Shown: positions 44,105-52,786 of the stretch, piece by piece
Layout of the letters: each line of letters starts with the position of its first letter
How positions within the stretch are numbered: position 1 is the stretch's first letter
NCBI GenBank assembly: GCA_015069045.1
Contig: SVJJ01000010.1
Coordinates: forward strand, 1-54,093
Source: Oscillospiraceae bacterium
Lineage (GTDB): Bacteria; Bacillota; Clostridia; UBA1381; UBA9506
Length of the DNA: 54,093 bases
Direction of reading: 5' to 3'
Notes under the pieces: model-generated
The model's input: only the letters and a program-made list of their open reading frames with translations
Database searches by the model: none
What the model was told of the DNA's origin: nothing
Position numbers and translations under genes: made by a program

Positions 44105-46444
44105 ATGACAAATCAAGAATTACAAGCATATGAACGCATGGGGATTCCTGCCCCAAAACAAAAAAAGAAACTGCAGGATTTCGGGGTATATGAGATAACG
44201 GAATATATTTTTTGTTTTTTATTAAGTAAAATATATTTATTTGGCGCTTTATCGCCTTTTGGTCTTGCCTATTTTGTTGCGGTATTTCCCAAGCAAAAAA
44301 AAGGTATGTATGTGCTTGCAGTCTGTCTTGGTTTATTAACAGCCAATATGGGACTTTCCTTTATGAAATATGCAGGTGCTTTGGTGATTACGGCCTCCTG
44401 CTCCTTGCTAATGGAAAAGGAATTTTCTAAACACCAATGGCTTTATCCTATAACAGCCGGATGTTCGTTGGCATTAACCGGTTTTGTATTTATTTTATTT
44501 AACGGATTTTTGCTATATGATATTCTATACCAGGTATTGGAATCTATTTTGGTCTTTTTATCATTTTTTGCATTTAATAAAGCAGTTATGGTTGTGCGGG
44601 GCATAACAAAACGCCGTGTATTTGAAACCGCAGAAACGCTTAGTTTATTGGTTTTATGTGCCGGCGTTGTCATGAGCTTGGCATGTATACCTTATTTTCA
44701 GGGCGGTGCTCACCTTGTAAGTGTATTGGTTATTTTAATTGTTGCTTTAACATGCGGTTTGCCCTTAACCTGTACAGCTGGTGTACTTTTGGGTTTTGTC
44801 AATAGCCTGTCAGATGTGTTGCCGGCTCAAGTGGTTGCTGTATATGCAGTTAGTGCTTTGTGCGCCGGTGTGCTCCAGAGCAAGGGACGCTTTGGTGTTA
44901 TGGTAGGTTTTTTAGTTGCTAATGCAGCAACCATGCTTTATTTTAATGCTTCTGCTAATAGTATTATATCCGTCTACTACATTTTAGGAGCGGGAACAAT
45001 TTTATTTTTAATTCCGGATGCTGCTCTTTCTGTCTTTGGGGAATTGATGAAATCACCCAGGTATGCTTTAGATTCTGTTGAACGAATACGTGATATAATG
45101 TCCCGAAAGCTCATGGAGGCATCCCTTTCCTTTAATTCTCTTTCTCAAGTTTTTCACGAAACAGTAGAAAATCGTGTGAATGCGGATATTCGTGACCCGG
45201 GCCTTTTATTTGATAAAACTGCAGACAGAGTATGTCGCAATTGTTCCCTTATGAAATATTGCTGGCAGAAAGAATATAACGATACACGACATGCCCTGTT
45301 AACTTTATATCATCGCATGGAACAGCGTGGCGAAGCAACTGTTGAGGAAGTTCCGGAATCCTTTAGAAGCGCCTGTATCCAACTGGATGTTTTTTTAGAG
45401 AATTTAAATAAAAATTATGATTTACATAAAGTAAACCTTCTTTGGGCAGGGCGAGTTTTAGAAAGTCGTAAGCTGGTAACGGAACAGTTTAACAATATTG
45501 CCTCGGTGTTAAAACACCTGCAAACAGAGTTGAGTATGGAACCGACAGAAGGAATCAGGTTAGAACGCCGAATTTTGGCAGCGTTAGACCGAAAGGGATT
45601 TTCAGCTAATTATATTAGGGTGACAGGCACAGAAACATTAGAGGTTCGTTTGGATATGGATTATTACGATGAAGAAAATTTGCAAGCTCGGGAGGTGGAG
45701 GCTATTATCAGCAGCACACTGCAAACACCCATGCTTCGCCTTTCTGCAGAATCGACAGAAGGGAGTCTCTGCTTACGGTTTATAGAAAAGCCACGATATA
45801 CCATGGAAGCCGGCTTTGCTCAGGTTGCCGGGCGGGGTGGTGCGGTTTGTGGTGACCATCACATGTTTTCCGTTTCCCATGATGGCAAATATATTTTAGC
45901 TCTTTCTGATGGCATGGGTCAGGGCAGTAAGGCTGAGAGTCAAAGTAACATGACAGTGCATCTGATTCGTAAGCTTCTGTCGGCTGGTTTTGATAAAGAA
46001 ACCGCACTGCGCCTTATTAACAGCATGCTCATGGTTAGCGCAGAACGGGAGAGTTTTGCTACAGCAGATTTGTGTTTGGTTAATTTATACAGCGGGGCCC
46101 TTGAATTTATTAAAATAGGTGCAAGCAGTTCTTTTGTTAAAAATGGAGAACGGGTGGACACGGTAACATGTTCCTCTTTGCCGGCAGGTATTTTATGTAA
46201 CGTTGAAGCTGATTGCGATTTAAAATATGCAAAAGCCGGTGATTTTGTTGTCATGGTAACAGATGGCATAGCAGATGCGTTAGAAGGGAATGAAGAAGCC
46301 GGGCTTCATCACATTATCAGCCAATTTAACGGCACTTCGCCGCAACAATTGGCAGATGAAATTTTACATACAGCTTTAGGCTTGCAAAATGGTATTGCCA
46401 AGGATGATATGACGGTAGTTGCTGCACGGTTGTTAACAGCATAG
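44105..46444 (+). CDS. spoIIE: Stage II sporulation protein E (serine phosphatase)
   Basis: A 779-residue membrane phosphatase that dephosphorylates SpoIIAA to release sigma-F in the forespore and takes part in polar septation. The N-terminal half has about ten membrane helices (about 40-320). A middle regulatory region with a conserved CRNCSLMKYCW cysteine cluster follows. The C-terminal PP2C domain carries ALSDGMGQG (Asp602) and VMVTDGIADAL (Asp720). The ATG at 44105 follows GGGAGGCG. A Spo0A-type promoter stands upstream. Confidence 0.96.
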   Translation: MTNQELQAYERMGIPAPKQKKKLQDFGVYEITEYIFCFLLSKIYLFGALSPFGLAYFVAVFPKQKKGMYVLAVCLGLLTANMGLSFMKYAGALVITASCSLLMEKEFSKHQWLYPITAGCSLALTGFVFILFNGFLLYDILYQVLESILVFLSFFAFNKAVMVVRGITKRRVFETAETLSLLVLCAGVVMSLACIPYFQGGAHLVSVLVILIVALTCGLPLTCTAGVLLGFVNSLSDVLPAQVVAVYAVSALCAGVLQSKGRFGVMVGFLVANAATMLYFNASANSIISVYYILGAGTILFLIPDAALSVFGELMKSPRYALDSVERIRDIMSRKLMEASLSFNSLSQVFHETVENRVNADIRDPGLLFDKTADRVCRNCSLMKYCWQKEYNDTRHALLTLYHRMEQRGEATVEEVPESFRSACIQLDVFLENLNKNYDLHKVNLLWAGRVLESRKLVTEQFNNIASVLKHLQTELSMEPTEGIRLERRILAALDRKGFSANYIRVTGTETLEVRLDMDYYDEENLQAREVEAIISSTLQTPMLRLSAESTEGSLCLRFIEKPRYTMEAGFAQVAGRGGAVCGDHHMFSVSHDGKYILALSDGMGQGSKAESQSNMTVHLIRKLLSAGFDKETALRLINSMLMVSAERESFATADLCLVNLYSGALEFIKIGASSSFVKNGERVDTVTCSSLPAGILCNVEADCDLKYAKAGDFVVMVTDGIADALEGNEEAGLHHIISQFNGTSPQQLADEILHTALGLQNGIAKDDMTVVAARLLTA

Positions 46445-46456
46445 TCAAGAAATATA

Positions 46457-46492
46457 AAAAGAAGTGTTCAGTCTGAACACTTCTTTTATTTT
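46457..46492 (+). terminator. Terminator of spoIIE
   Basis: A perfect 14-bp stem (AAAAGAAGTGTTCA with its complement ending at 46487) and a 3-base loop, followed by ATTTTTTT. It may also act for the convergent thioesterase gene. Confidence 0.85.
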
Positions 46493-46563
46493 TTTGCAGT
46501 ATTTTTTAATCCATTGGGTATGGCAACTATAAACTGTATAAAAAGCTGAGGGACATATCAATT

Positions 46564-46968
46564 TTACAGACTCAATTCATGCAATTTGGGTACAGGAGTA
46601 GGACGACCCTTTTCATCTAATGCCACAAAAACAAGGGTAGCTTCGTTTGTCATAATAACATTGCCGGTTTGCAAATTCTCGGCCCAAACACAAACCTTAA
46701 TTCTCATAGAGGTATTTCCAACCGACTGAAGTTTTGCCACTAACTTTACCATTTCTCCTAATCGTATGGGGTGTTTAAAGTCTAAACTGTCAATAGATAC
46801 GGTGGCAACGATACAATTTGAATGGCGGGAAGCGGTCATAGCGGCGGCAATATCTATCCAATGCATGAGTTGGCCACCTTTTAAATTGTTCAGCAAATTA
46901 ACATCATTCGGAAGAACAAGTTCACACATTTCAACAACAGATTCATTAATTGATTTCATCTTTTCCAT
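46564..46968 (-). CDS. Acyl-CoA thioesterase (hotdog fold, YciA/BACH type)
   Basis: 134 residues, the length of a single hotdog domain. The pattern LPNDVNLLNNLKGGQLMHWID includes the conserved N-x-G-G-x-L-(M/L)-x-W-(I/M)-D of the YciA/BACH group, with Asp39 as the catalytic candidate. VSIDSLDFKHPIRLGEMV is also typical. It hydrolyses acyl-CoAs of unknown chain length. It starts with ATG after AAAGGAG and seems monocistronic. Confidence 0.85.
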   Translation of the reverse strand: MEKMKSINESVVEMCELVLPNDVNLLNNLKGGQLMHWIDIAAAMTASRHSNCIVATVSIDSLDFKHPIRLGEMVKLVAKLQSVGNTSMRIKVCVWAENLQTGNVIMTNEATLVFVALDEKGRPTPVPKLHELSL

Positions 46969-47116
46969 ACATATAACTCCTTTATTTTCGGCTTTATCTT
47001 ATTTTATCATAGAGAAGAGGAAAATGAAACAGGTTTTAAAAACTTTTCATAAATAAATAAAATATGCAGTAAATTATAAAAAATATGAAGAAAATAAAAT
47101 TTTATTTAAAATAGGC

Positions 47117-47145
47117 TTTACATAATTGAATTTTTGTTGTAAAAT
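47117..47145 (+). promoter_or_regulatory. Sigma-A promoter of the amino-acid ABC operon
   Basis: TTTACA, a 17-base spacer and TAAAAT, 50 bases before the start of the binding protein. No T-box or known riboswitch motif is visible in the short leader. Confidence 0.7.
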
Positions 47146-47194
47146 ATCTATGTTATTCTATAATATTTTATTTTACAATGAGGAGATGTACAGG

Positions 47195-48004
47195 ATGAAA
47201 AAATTTACAAAAGTTCTTGCCTTGGTTTTTGCTTTGGCTATATTGCTTACAGCTTGCCAGGGTGCAACCACCACGACTGACGAGGTATCTGATTTTGCTT
47301 ATGTTCAAGAGAAGGATGAGCTGATTATTGGTATGACCTTGTTTGCTCCCATGAATTATTATGAGGGTGAAGAATTGGTTGGCTTTGAAACAGAATTTGC
47401 TAAAGTCGTTGCTGAAAAATTGGGTGTAGAAGCAAAATTTGTTGAAATTGACTGGAACACAAAAGAAGTTGAGTTGGCAGCCAAAAGCATTGACTGCATT
47501 TGGAATGGTATGACCATCACACCGGAGAGAAGTGAGGCTATGTCTATTTCAACACCGTACATGGCCAACAAACAGGTTATGGTTGCTAAGGCTGAAAATG
47601 CTGAGGCATATACAACTGCAGACGCTTTAGAGGGTATCGTTTTAGTTGCTGAAGCTGAATCTGCCGGCGAAAGCGTTGCCATGGAAGATGAATTCTTCAG
47701 CAAGGCTTCCTATACTGCAGTAGATTCTCAGGCAAAGGCTCTGATGGAAGTTAGCAGCGGTACTGCTGGTGCTTGCGTAGTTGACTATGTTGCCAGCATT
47801 GGTATGATTGGCGAAGGTACAGATTATGAAGATTTAGTTGTTGTTGCAACAGAAGAATTTTCACCTGAGCAATATGGTATTGCTTTCAGAAAGGGCAGTG
47901 ATATTACAGAGAAAGTTAATGTTGCTATTGCTGAACTTGCTGAGGATGGTACATTAGAAGCTATTGCTAAAAAGTATAAGTTGGTTGACCTGCTAGAATT
48001 CTAA
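47195..48004 (+). CDS. Polar amino-acid ABC transporter, substrate-binding lipoprotein
   Basis: A 269-residue family-3 solute-binding protein. The signal peptide ends in the lipobox LLTAC (Cys21). The mature part has the typical ELIIGMTLFAPMNYYE, LVGFETEFAKVVAEKLG, IWNGMTITPERSEAMSISTP and EQYGIAFRKGSD segments. The ligand is a polar amino acid or a cystine-like compound; it cannot be narrowed further. ATG follows GAGGAG. A hairpin terminator separates it from the permease gene, which should make it the most abundant subunit. Confidence 0.92.
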   Translation: MKKFTKVLALVFALAILLTACQGATTTTDEVSDFAYVQEKDELIIGMTLFAPMNYYEGEELVGFETEFAKVVAEKLGVEAKFVEIDWNTKEVELAAKSIDCIWNGMTITPERSEAMSISTPYMANKQVMVAKAENAEAYTTADALEGIVLVAEAESAGESVAMEDEFFSKASYTAVDSQAKALMEVSSGTAGACVVDYVASIGMIGEGTDYEDLVVVATEEFSPEQYGIAFRKGSDITEKVNVAIAELAEDGTLEAIAKKYKLVDLLEF

Positions 48005-48023
48005 TTTTTTAATGAGCTATACA

Positions 48024-48060
48024 AAAGAACTTCCGGTTTTATAACCGGGAGTTCTTTCAA
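48024..48060 (+). terminator. Attenuating terminator within the ABC operon
   Basis: AAAGAACTTCCGGTT and AACCGGGAGTTCTTT flank a 4-base loop, followed by TTTC and no long T run. It stands between the binding-protein gene and the permease gene, with no new promoter seen after it, so partial read-through is likely. Confidence 0.7.
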
Positions 48061-48080
48061 ATCTTATTTTGGAGTTTGCT

Positions 48081-48824
48081 ATGACCTTTAATGTTGTAAC
48101 TCAGGAGCTATTGGGCGGGTTTGCGGAAAATTGTAAACTGTTTGCTATGACACTTTTGTTTGCAATTCCCTTAGGGCTGATTATTACCTTTGGTTCTATG
48201 TCGAAATGGGCCCCTTTATCCTTTTTGCGTCGATTTACACCCGCAGTCAGGGTGGAGACAGAGAGAAAAAATAAGGTTCAGCTGTCTATAGCTGCAGTAG
48301 CGGCATTTCGTCCTATTAGTTTTATAACGAGAATTTTTATCTGGATTATTCGAGGCACACCATTGCTTTTACAGCTATTGGTGGTTTTTTACGTGCCTGG
48401 CTTAATTTTTGATTATCCTATGACAAATCGAATGCTAGCCGCACTTGTTGCCTTTGTGATTAATTATGCCTGTTATTTTTCCGAAATTTACAGAGGTGGT
48501 ATTGAGGCAATCTCTAAAGGTCAGTATGAAGCCGGCCAGGTTTTGGGTATGACCAAGACCCAGGTTTTTTTCAAAATTGTTTTAATGCAGGTTATTAAGA
48601 GAATTGTTCCCCCGATGGGTAATGAGATTATTACTTTGGTTAAGGACACCAGCCTAGCGCGCATTATTGCAGTTGCTGAAATTCTAAAGGCAGCTGAGCG
48701 GTTTTCAGCACGTGGGGTTATTTGGCCTTTGTTCTATACAGGTGCGTTTTTCCTTGTGTTCTGTGGGGGATTAACGATTCTGTTTAGCTATATTGAAAAG
48801 AAATTAGACTATTATAAAGGATAG
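48081..48824 (+). CDS. Polar amino-acid ABC transporter, permease
   Basis: A 247-residue HisM/GlnP-type permease with about five helices. The EAA loop reads YEAGQVLGMTKTQVFFKIVL, which docks the ATPase. The first cytoplasmic loop (about 33-75, including RRFTPAVRVETERKNKVQ) is longer and more charged than usual. ATG 48081 is six bases after TTGGAG; the TTG at 48069 is part of this site. The ATPase gene begins 11 bases after the stop. Confidence 0.92.
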   Translation: MTFNVVTQELLGGFAENCKLFAMTLLFAIPLGLIITFGSMSKWAPLSFLRRFTPAVRVETERKNKVQLSIAAVAAFRPISFITRIFIWIIRGTPLLLQLLVVFYVPGLIFDYPMTNRMLAALVAFVINYACYFSEIYRGGIEAISKGQYEAGQVLGMTKTQVFFKIVLMQVIKRIVPPMGNEIITLVKDTSLARIIAVAEILKAAERFSARGVIWPLFYTGAFFLVFCGGLTILFSYIEKKLDYYKG

Positions 48825-48835
48825 GGGTGACAGCA

Positions 48836-49585
48836 ATGTACGTTTTGGAAGCGAGGAACATCACAAAAAGCTTTGGGAAATTAGAGGTTTTAAAAGGCGT
48901 AGATTTGTCTGTTTCTAGGGGCGATGTTATTGCTATTATCGGTCCATCCGGTTCCGGAAAAAGCACCTTTTTACGTAGTCTGATTAATTTAGAAAAAGTG
49001 AGCGGGGGCAGTATTGTTATTGAAGGGGAGCATGCAGTAACCGATGGGGTTTATCATAAAACACCTGCTGCCAAGGAAGCATTTAAGAAATTGGGTATGG
49101 TATTCCAAAATTTTAACTTGTTTCCTCATATGTCTGTTCTTGATAACATTGCGGCAGCACCCATTTTGGTAAAAAAAACACCCCGGGCAGAAGCCGAGGC
49201 TCAAGCACAGGAATTGCTGAAACAGGTTGGGTTACTTGATAAAGCAGAATCCTATCCATATGAATTATCCGGTGGCCAACAGCAAAGGGTAGCTATTGCA
49301 CGTGCTTTGGCATTGAAGCCAGACATCCTTTTATTTGATGAGCCAACATCAGCTTTAGATCCAGAATTGACCGGTGAGGTTTTGCGTGTTATTAAAAACT
49401 TGGCAGAGGAGAATATGACATTGCTAATTGTTACTCATGAAATGTCCTTTGCCAGAGACGTGGCTAAGGAAATTGTTTTTATGGATGGCGGCGTGATTAT
49501 TGAGCGAGGAACACCGGAGAAAATTTTTGGGTGTCAATGTAATGAACGTGTAGCAACATTTTTAAAAAATGTTACTGAATATTAG
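48836..49585 (+). CDS. Polar amino-acid ABC transporter, ATPase
   Basis: A 249-residue GlnQ/HisP-type ATPase. Walker A is GPSGSGKST, the signature is LSGGQQQR, Walker B is LLFDEPTSALDPE, and the switch histidine is in LLIVTHEMSFARDVA. I chose ATG 48836 instead of GTG 48827, which overlaps the AGGGGTG ribosome site. It completes the binding protein-permease-ATPase set; one permease suggests a homodimeric channel. Confidence 0.94.
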   Translation: MYVLEARNITKSFGKLEVLKGVDLSVSRGDVIAIIGPSGSGKSTFLRSLINLEKVSGGSIVIEGEHAVTDGVYHKTPAAKEAFKKLGMVFQNFNLFPHMSVLDNIAAAPILVKKTPRAEAEAQAQELLKQVGLLDKAESYPYELSGGQQQRVAIARALALKPDILLFDEPTSALDPELTGEVLRVIKNLAEENMTLLIVTHEMSFARDVAKEIVFMDGGVIIERGTPEKIFGCQCNERVATFLKNVTEY

Positions 49586-49601
49586 GGTATAGTACAATTT
49601 A

Positions 49602-49644
49602 TATGACGCCTATAATATTATTATAGTGTCATAAAATTTTTTTA
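49602..49644 (+). terminator. Terminator of the ABC operon
   Basis: TATGACGCCTATAAT and ATTATAGTGTCATA pair with one bulge and one G-T pair; AAAATTTTTTT follows. Confidence 0.75.
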
Positions 49645-49673
49645 AAAAAAGTATAATTTTTTTAAAAAATTCA

Positions 49674-49702
49674 TTGACAGAGGGATTTTTTTGTGCTATA
49701 AT
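49674..49702 (+). promoter_or_regulatory. Consensus promoter of the tRNA-Tyr gene
   Basis: TTGACA, a 17-base spacer and TATAAT, 36 bases before the tRNA. Confidence 0.85.
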
Positions 49703-49738
49703 ATACCAAGTCAGCTAGGAAAGCTACCATAGATATGT

Positions 49739-49823
49739 GGAGGGGTTCCCGAGTGGCCAAAGGGGGCAGACTGTAAATCTGTTGTCTTCGACTTCGATGG
49801 TTCGAATCCATCTCCCTCCACCA
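49739..49823 (+). tRNA. tRNA-Tyr (anticodon GTA)
   Basis: 85 bases, a class II tRNA with a long variable arm (TTGTCTTCGACTTCG region). The acceptor GGAGGGG pairs with TCCCTCC, and A-CCA is encoded. The loop CTGTAAA gives anticodon GTA. Confidence 0.96.
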
Positions 49824-49846
49824 TTTATTCCTATCAAGTAGGAAAC

Positions 49847-49872
49847 AAAGCCCGATTAGAGGGCTTTTTGTA
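49847..49872 (+). terminator. Terminator after tRNA-Tyr
   Basis: AAAGCCC and GGGCTTT flank GATTAGA, followed by TTG. No separate promoter is evident before tRNA-Pro, so read-through may be needed. Confidence 0.7.
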
Positions 49873-49887
49873 TTTATAACACTCTAC

Positions 49888-49964
<77 letters not shown>

Positions 49965-49966
49965 AC

Positions 49967-50005
49967 AAAACCTCAGTAACCAAGCGGTTTCTGAGGTTTT
50001 TATTT
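49967..50005 (+). terminator. Terminator after tRNA-Pro
   Basis: AAAACCTCAG and CTGAGGTTTT enclose an inner AACC/GGTT pair and are followed by TATTTT. Confidence 0.8.
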
Positions 50006-50192
50006 TGAATAAAACCATTCTGACATAAACTAGGTTGTTATTTCCCATATAAACCTTGATGGTTACCTTGACAACCCCACGCTCATCAGTAAACACCTTG
50101 TAATAATTTTCGATGATATTTTAATTTGTATAACCTCAAATCATGTTGTTAACTGATACAAAATTATGCCCGAATTTTTCCATGAATGAAAC

Positions 50193-50236
50193 AAGCGGAA
50201 CCGAGAATTTTTCTATTTCTCGATTCCGCTTTTCTT
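50193..50236. terminator. Terminator-like hairpin
   Basis: AAGCGGAACCGAGAA (50193-50207) pairs with TTCTCGATTCCGCTT (50217-50231) with one C-A mispair, followed by TTCTTTG. It lies between tRNA-Pro and the degenerate repeat, without an evident gene to end on the + strand. Confidence 0.55.
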
Positions 50237-50367
50237 TGTTTAAGGTATATCATTTTTTAATATGGCCGTTATGGATAGTTTTGCCGTAACTGGATCAAAA
50301 ATGCCTTGTGTCGCGTCTAAGAACATCTGTCGATTAATTTCATCTTAATTCATTCTGTTAGTTTATA
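50231..50367. repeat. Degenerate direct repeat, copy A
   Basis: This sequence resembles 53335-53465 in the same orientation. The first 28 bases (50231-50258 and 53335-53362) are identical, the first 75 are about 85% identical by my count, and the rest is weaker. The two copies bracket the block of accessory genes. Confidence 0.75.
50240..50347 (-). pseudogene. C-terminal protein remnant in repeat copy A
   Basis: On the minus strand 34 codons are open between two stops (TAA at 50345-50347 and TAA at 50240-50242), with no start codon or ribosome site. The end reads LSITAILKNDIP. The same frame in copy B ends ITTISKNDIP but has an internal stop. The shared ending suggests the tail of one lost protein, perhaps from a mobile element. 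I cannot identify it. Confidence 0.4.
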
Positions 50368-50390
50368 CGGACAATTCCACTTTGCGACAT

Positions 50391-50768
50391 TTAAAAGCCC
50401 GAATCTCTTTCCTTTTCAAATGACAATATTTCGCCATTCTCGGCGTTGATATCAATATCATATTCAATGTCACCGTGTCGGAAATCTACCTCATACTGCC
50501 ATACGCCATCGTCATTGTCAAGCTCAACACGGTCAAACTTCACACCGTCAGCACCTAATTCTGCTCTTTTCAAAGCAAGCTCCTTAGCTTTTTCTTCGCC
50601 TATAAATTTTGAAGTGTCTACCTGTGTTTTCCCAGTAGCTTGCGGCATTATTCCATCTGCTGTTGCACTGGCATCCGGCATAGGTACAGTATTTTGTTTA
50701 GAACCGCATGCAGTCAGCAGTAACATTGCCAAAGAAAATACCATTATACTTACTAAAATCTTTTTCAC
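50391..50768 (-). CDS. PepSY-domain lipoprotein
   Basis: 125 residues. The signal peptide ends in the lipobox LLLTAC (about Cys21). A Pro/Ala-rich linker follows, then a single PepSY domain (about 55-120; EEKAKELALKRAELGADGVK and YEVDFRHGDIEYDIDINAEN). PepSY domains often inhibit or hold proteases at the surface. AAAGGAG precedes the ATG. It ends next to repeat copy A. The role is not known. Confidence 0.85.
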   Translation of the reverse strand: MKKILVSIMVFSLAMLLLTACGSKQNTVPMPDASATADGIMPQATGKTQVDTSKFIGEEKAKELALKRAELGADGVKFDRVELDNDDGVWQYEVDFRHGDIEYDIDINAENGEILSFEKERDSGF

Positions 50769-50916
50769 AATAATGCTCCTTTCTTTTATTTAATATAACA
50801 AATTTGCTCCATCTTTTACAATCAAGCCCAGATGGAAGTATGAAGTATTAGTCCGTTTAAGAACTTATTATTTCAGAATTTATTAGTCATGTGGTTGTTC
50901 TTCGGTAACTGATACT

Positions 50917-51768
50917 TTATTTTTTATATTCAAATTCAAAACTTGCCCTGTCACTTGTAAACTCGAAAAGCAGTTTACCTTTGCAGGAAAATTTGTAATA
51001 TGCCTTACAGGACGCACTTTCGTGAATAATCCTGTTCATTACTCCATTAATGGGAGCGTAAAGCGGTTGTGCTTTCTTTTCTATAAGCTTTGCAGTAAGC
51101 TCATAACCGCCTTGACTGACGGTGATTGTATTATCCCCAATATGCCTTACTTTTGCTCCAAGATAGGTTGCGATTCTGTATTCTTTTCCGCCTGACAAAA
51201 CAACGCCGATAATCCCCGTAAACTGAAATCCCAATAGCGGAATATCTGCAACCGACAGCATCAACGAGCCTTCATCAAAGCAGCATTGTGTCCATATATA
51301 TTTGTCCGGGAAAGAACGACCCCTATCACCCTCTATATAACCAATTCCGTTTTGAAAATTAAATCTTCGGTCATTAACAACAATTTCACCCTCAAGTTTA
51401 TGTCTCATACTGTAAACACTGTGACTGCATTGCATAAATGGTACAAATCGAAATGGTCCCATAATATCGTAGTTAATGGGAGTAATACCGTGAAATTTAA
51501 TATTACCATTGATAAGCAGATTATTAGATTGGATATTTAGCTTGATACCATCTTTGGAAAAATGACAGTTTTTTAAATTTACACTTAACGGCTTTTCGGA
51601 ATATTCCAAAGAGTCAAATGGTATGTTAAATGCCGCATCATCCGTAATAATTTGTAAGGAGGCAGTTTCCTTGCCACTACTACAATGAAATGAGGGAATA
51701 AAAGCAATTGTCGTATCATTTCCTATACATTTAAAGTACCAGCCTTTAAAATAGTTATTTCCTGACAT
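50917..51768 (-). CDS. Tocopherol-cyclase-like protein
   Basis: A 283-residue soluble protein of the tocopherol cyclase-like/lipocalin-type family. The conserved start FKGWYFKC, the MGPFRFVPFMQCSHSVYSM segment and above all GYIEGDRGRSFPDKYIWTQC are diagnostic. In plants and cyanobacteria the family closes the chromanol ring of vitamin E, but firmicute members have no known substrate and probably handle another lipid. No signal peptide is visible. It lies 57 bases behind the DUF421 gene on the same strand. Confidence 0.8.
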   Translation of the reverse strand: MSGNNYFKGWYFKCIGNDTTIAFIPSFHCSSGKETASLQIITDDAAFNIPFDSLEYSEKPLSVNLKNCHFSKDGIKLNIQSNNLLINGNIKFHGITPINYDIMGPFRFVPFMQCSHSVYSMRHKLEGEIVVNDRRFNFQNGIGYIEGDRGRSFPDKYIWTQCCFDEGSLMLSVADIPLLGFQFTGIIGVVLSGGKEYRIATYLGAKVRHIGDNTITVSQGGYELTAKLIEKKAQPLYAPINGVMNRIIHESASCKAYYKFSCKGKLLFEFTSDRASFEFEYKK

Positions 51769-51825
51769 TTATTAACTCCATATTTTGCTCGCTACTCGTA
51801 AATTGACTGTTGGTAATTTGCTGTT

Positions 51826-52500
51826 TTAATTCATTTCAAACAAGGAAAGCTTGTTATTTTGATCACATACACCTAAATAGATTTCTTTTGCACTATTATA
51901 CTTTTGCTGCTTTAATTGCTTGTCCAGCCAAGTAGTATCAAGCCCGAGTCTTTTCAAGTTTTCACCTAAAATACGACCATCCATAATAACCTCAGTACAT
52001 ATTTCTTCTTTTGGAGGTGTAAGATTCATATCTTTTGGTGTTACTGGTCGTTTGTCGCTCACAGGTAATATTGTTAGCCTTCCGTTATATTCAAATATTG
52101 CTGTCTGGATATCATTTAAATTAAAATACCCTTCCTGTCGGCACAAAACCATAAATTCAGAAAGTTCAAGCTTTGCTTTCTTCATATTTTTTCGATACAA
52201 CTTTCCATTATCCATAATGATGGTTGGCGTTCCATTGATATATTTTCGGGTTTTAGGAATTTTGTGTGCGAGTATAGTAAGTCCAAACGCAACAAGACCG
52301 TAAATTACCATAGCAATTAACGGCTTCCATGGCTTTTCCAGCTCCGTTGCCAATTCTGCAGCTATAGAGCCTATGGTTATTCCCGTAATATAGTCAAAAA
52401 AATCAAGCTGTGCCATTTGTTTATGTCCCATAACTTTTGCAATTAAAAACAAAGCCAAAGCTGAAAGTAGCGATGTTAAAACAACTTTAAGTATTTCCAT
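51826..52500 (-). CDS. DUF421 membrane protein (YetF/YdfS type)
   Basis: 224 residues with about three N-terminal helices and a cytoplasmic DUF421 domain. The family's LDFFDYITGITIGSIAAELA segment, GTPTIIMDNGKLYRKNMKKA, and LNDIQTAIFEYNGRLTILP are clear. In B. subtilis such proteins are linked to spores, where some are put in the spore membrane and others affect germination. It starts at 52500 after AGGAAG. It probably leads a unit with the tocopherol-cyclase-like gene. Confidence 0.9.
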   Translation of the reverse strand: MEILKVVLTSLLSALALFLIAKVMGHKQMAQLDFFDYITGITIGSIAAELATELEKPWKPLIAMVIYGLVAFGLTILAHKIPKTRKYINGTPTIIMDNGKLYRKNMKKAKLELSEFMVLCRQEGYFNLNDIQTAIFEYNGRLTILPVSDKRPVTPKDMNLTPPKEEICTEVIMDGRILGENLKRLGLDTTWLDKQLKQQKYNSAKEIYLGVCDQNNKLSLFEMN

Positions 52501-52606
52501 ATGATATCACTTCCTATTCTATGTTAGTATGTCCGTATATTTTTTTCTTATCCCGCTTAAACACTTCAAAAAGAATAACATATAATACAATATCAGAGGT
52601 GATATT

Positions 52607-52786
52607 ATGAATTCGTGTGAATTGACCGCATCTATCACGGCACTTGCAAATGCACTGGCGTGCAAATTAAGTATAGATGAAATAAGTCTTTTAGCTTCAT
52701 CTTTGGTGCAACTGGGAGACACTTTAGCAACCATTGCATTACAAAGAACCCTTTGCGAAAATTCCAAAGAAACCACTAAGTCCTGA
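52607..52786 (+). CDS. DUF6774 small protein
   Basis: A 59-residue protein with GAGGTG before its ATG. TASITALANALACKLSIDEI and LLASSLVQLGDTLATIALQR are the DUF6774 pattern, a small helical clostridial family of unknown function. TATAAT stands at 52581-52586. The overlapping minus-strand frame lacks such support. Its stop is directly beside the stop of the convergent 162-residue gene. It is the only + strand gene in the accessory block. Confidence 0.8.
   Translation: MNSCELTASITALANALACKLSIDEISLLASSLVQLGDTLATIALQRTLCENSKETTKS

Larger units (their letters stand above)
49965..50390. other. Intergenic region after tRNA-Pro, with gene debris
   Basis: This 426-bp stretch has no intact gene. It holds the tRNA-Pro terminator (49967-50005), unrecognised AT-rich sequence to about 50190, a hairpin (50193-50236), and one copy of a degenerate repeat (50231-50367) with a short protein remnant on the minus strand. 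It looks like a decayed insertion. Confidence 0.6.

Noticed and set aside
47030-47195. Riboswitch or T-box before the amino-acid ABC operon
   Set aside because: The promoter leaves a leader of about 45 bases, too short, and no T-box or riboswitch core sequence is present.
52519-52776. 85-codon minus-strand frame
   Set aside because: It is the complement of the DUF6774 gene, which has the ribosome site and the family pattern.
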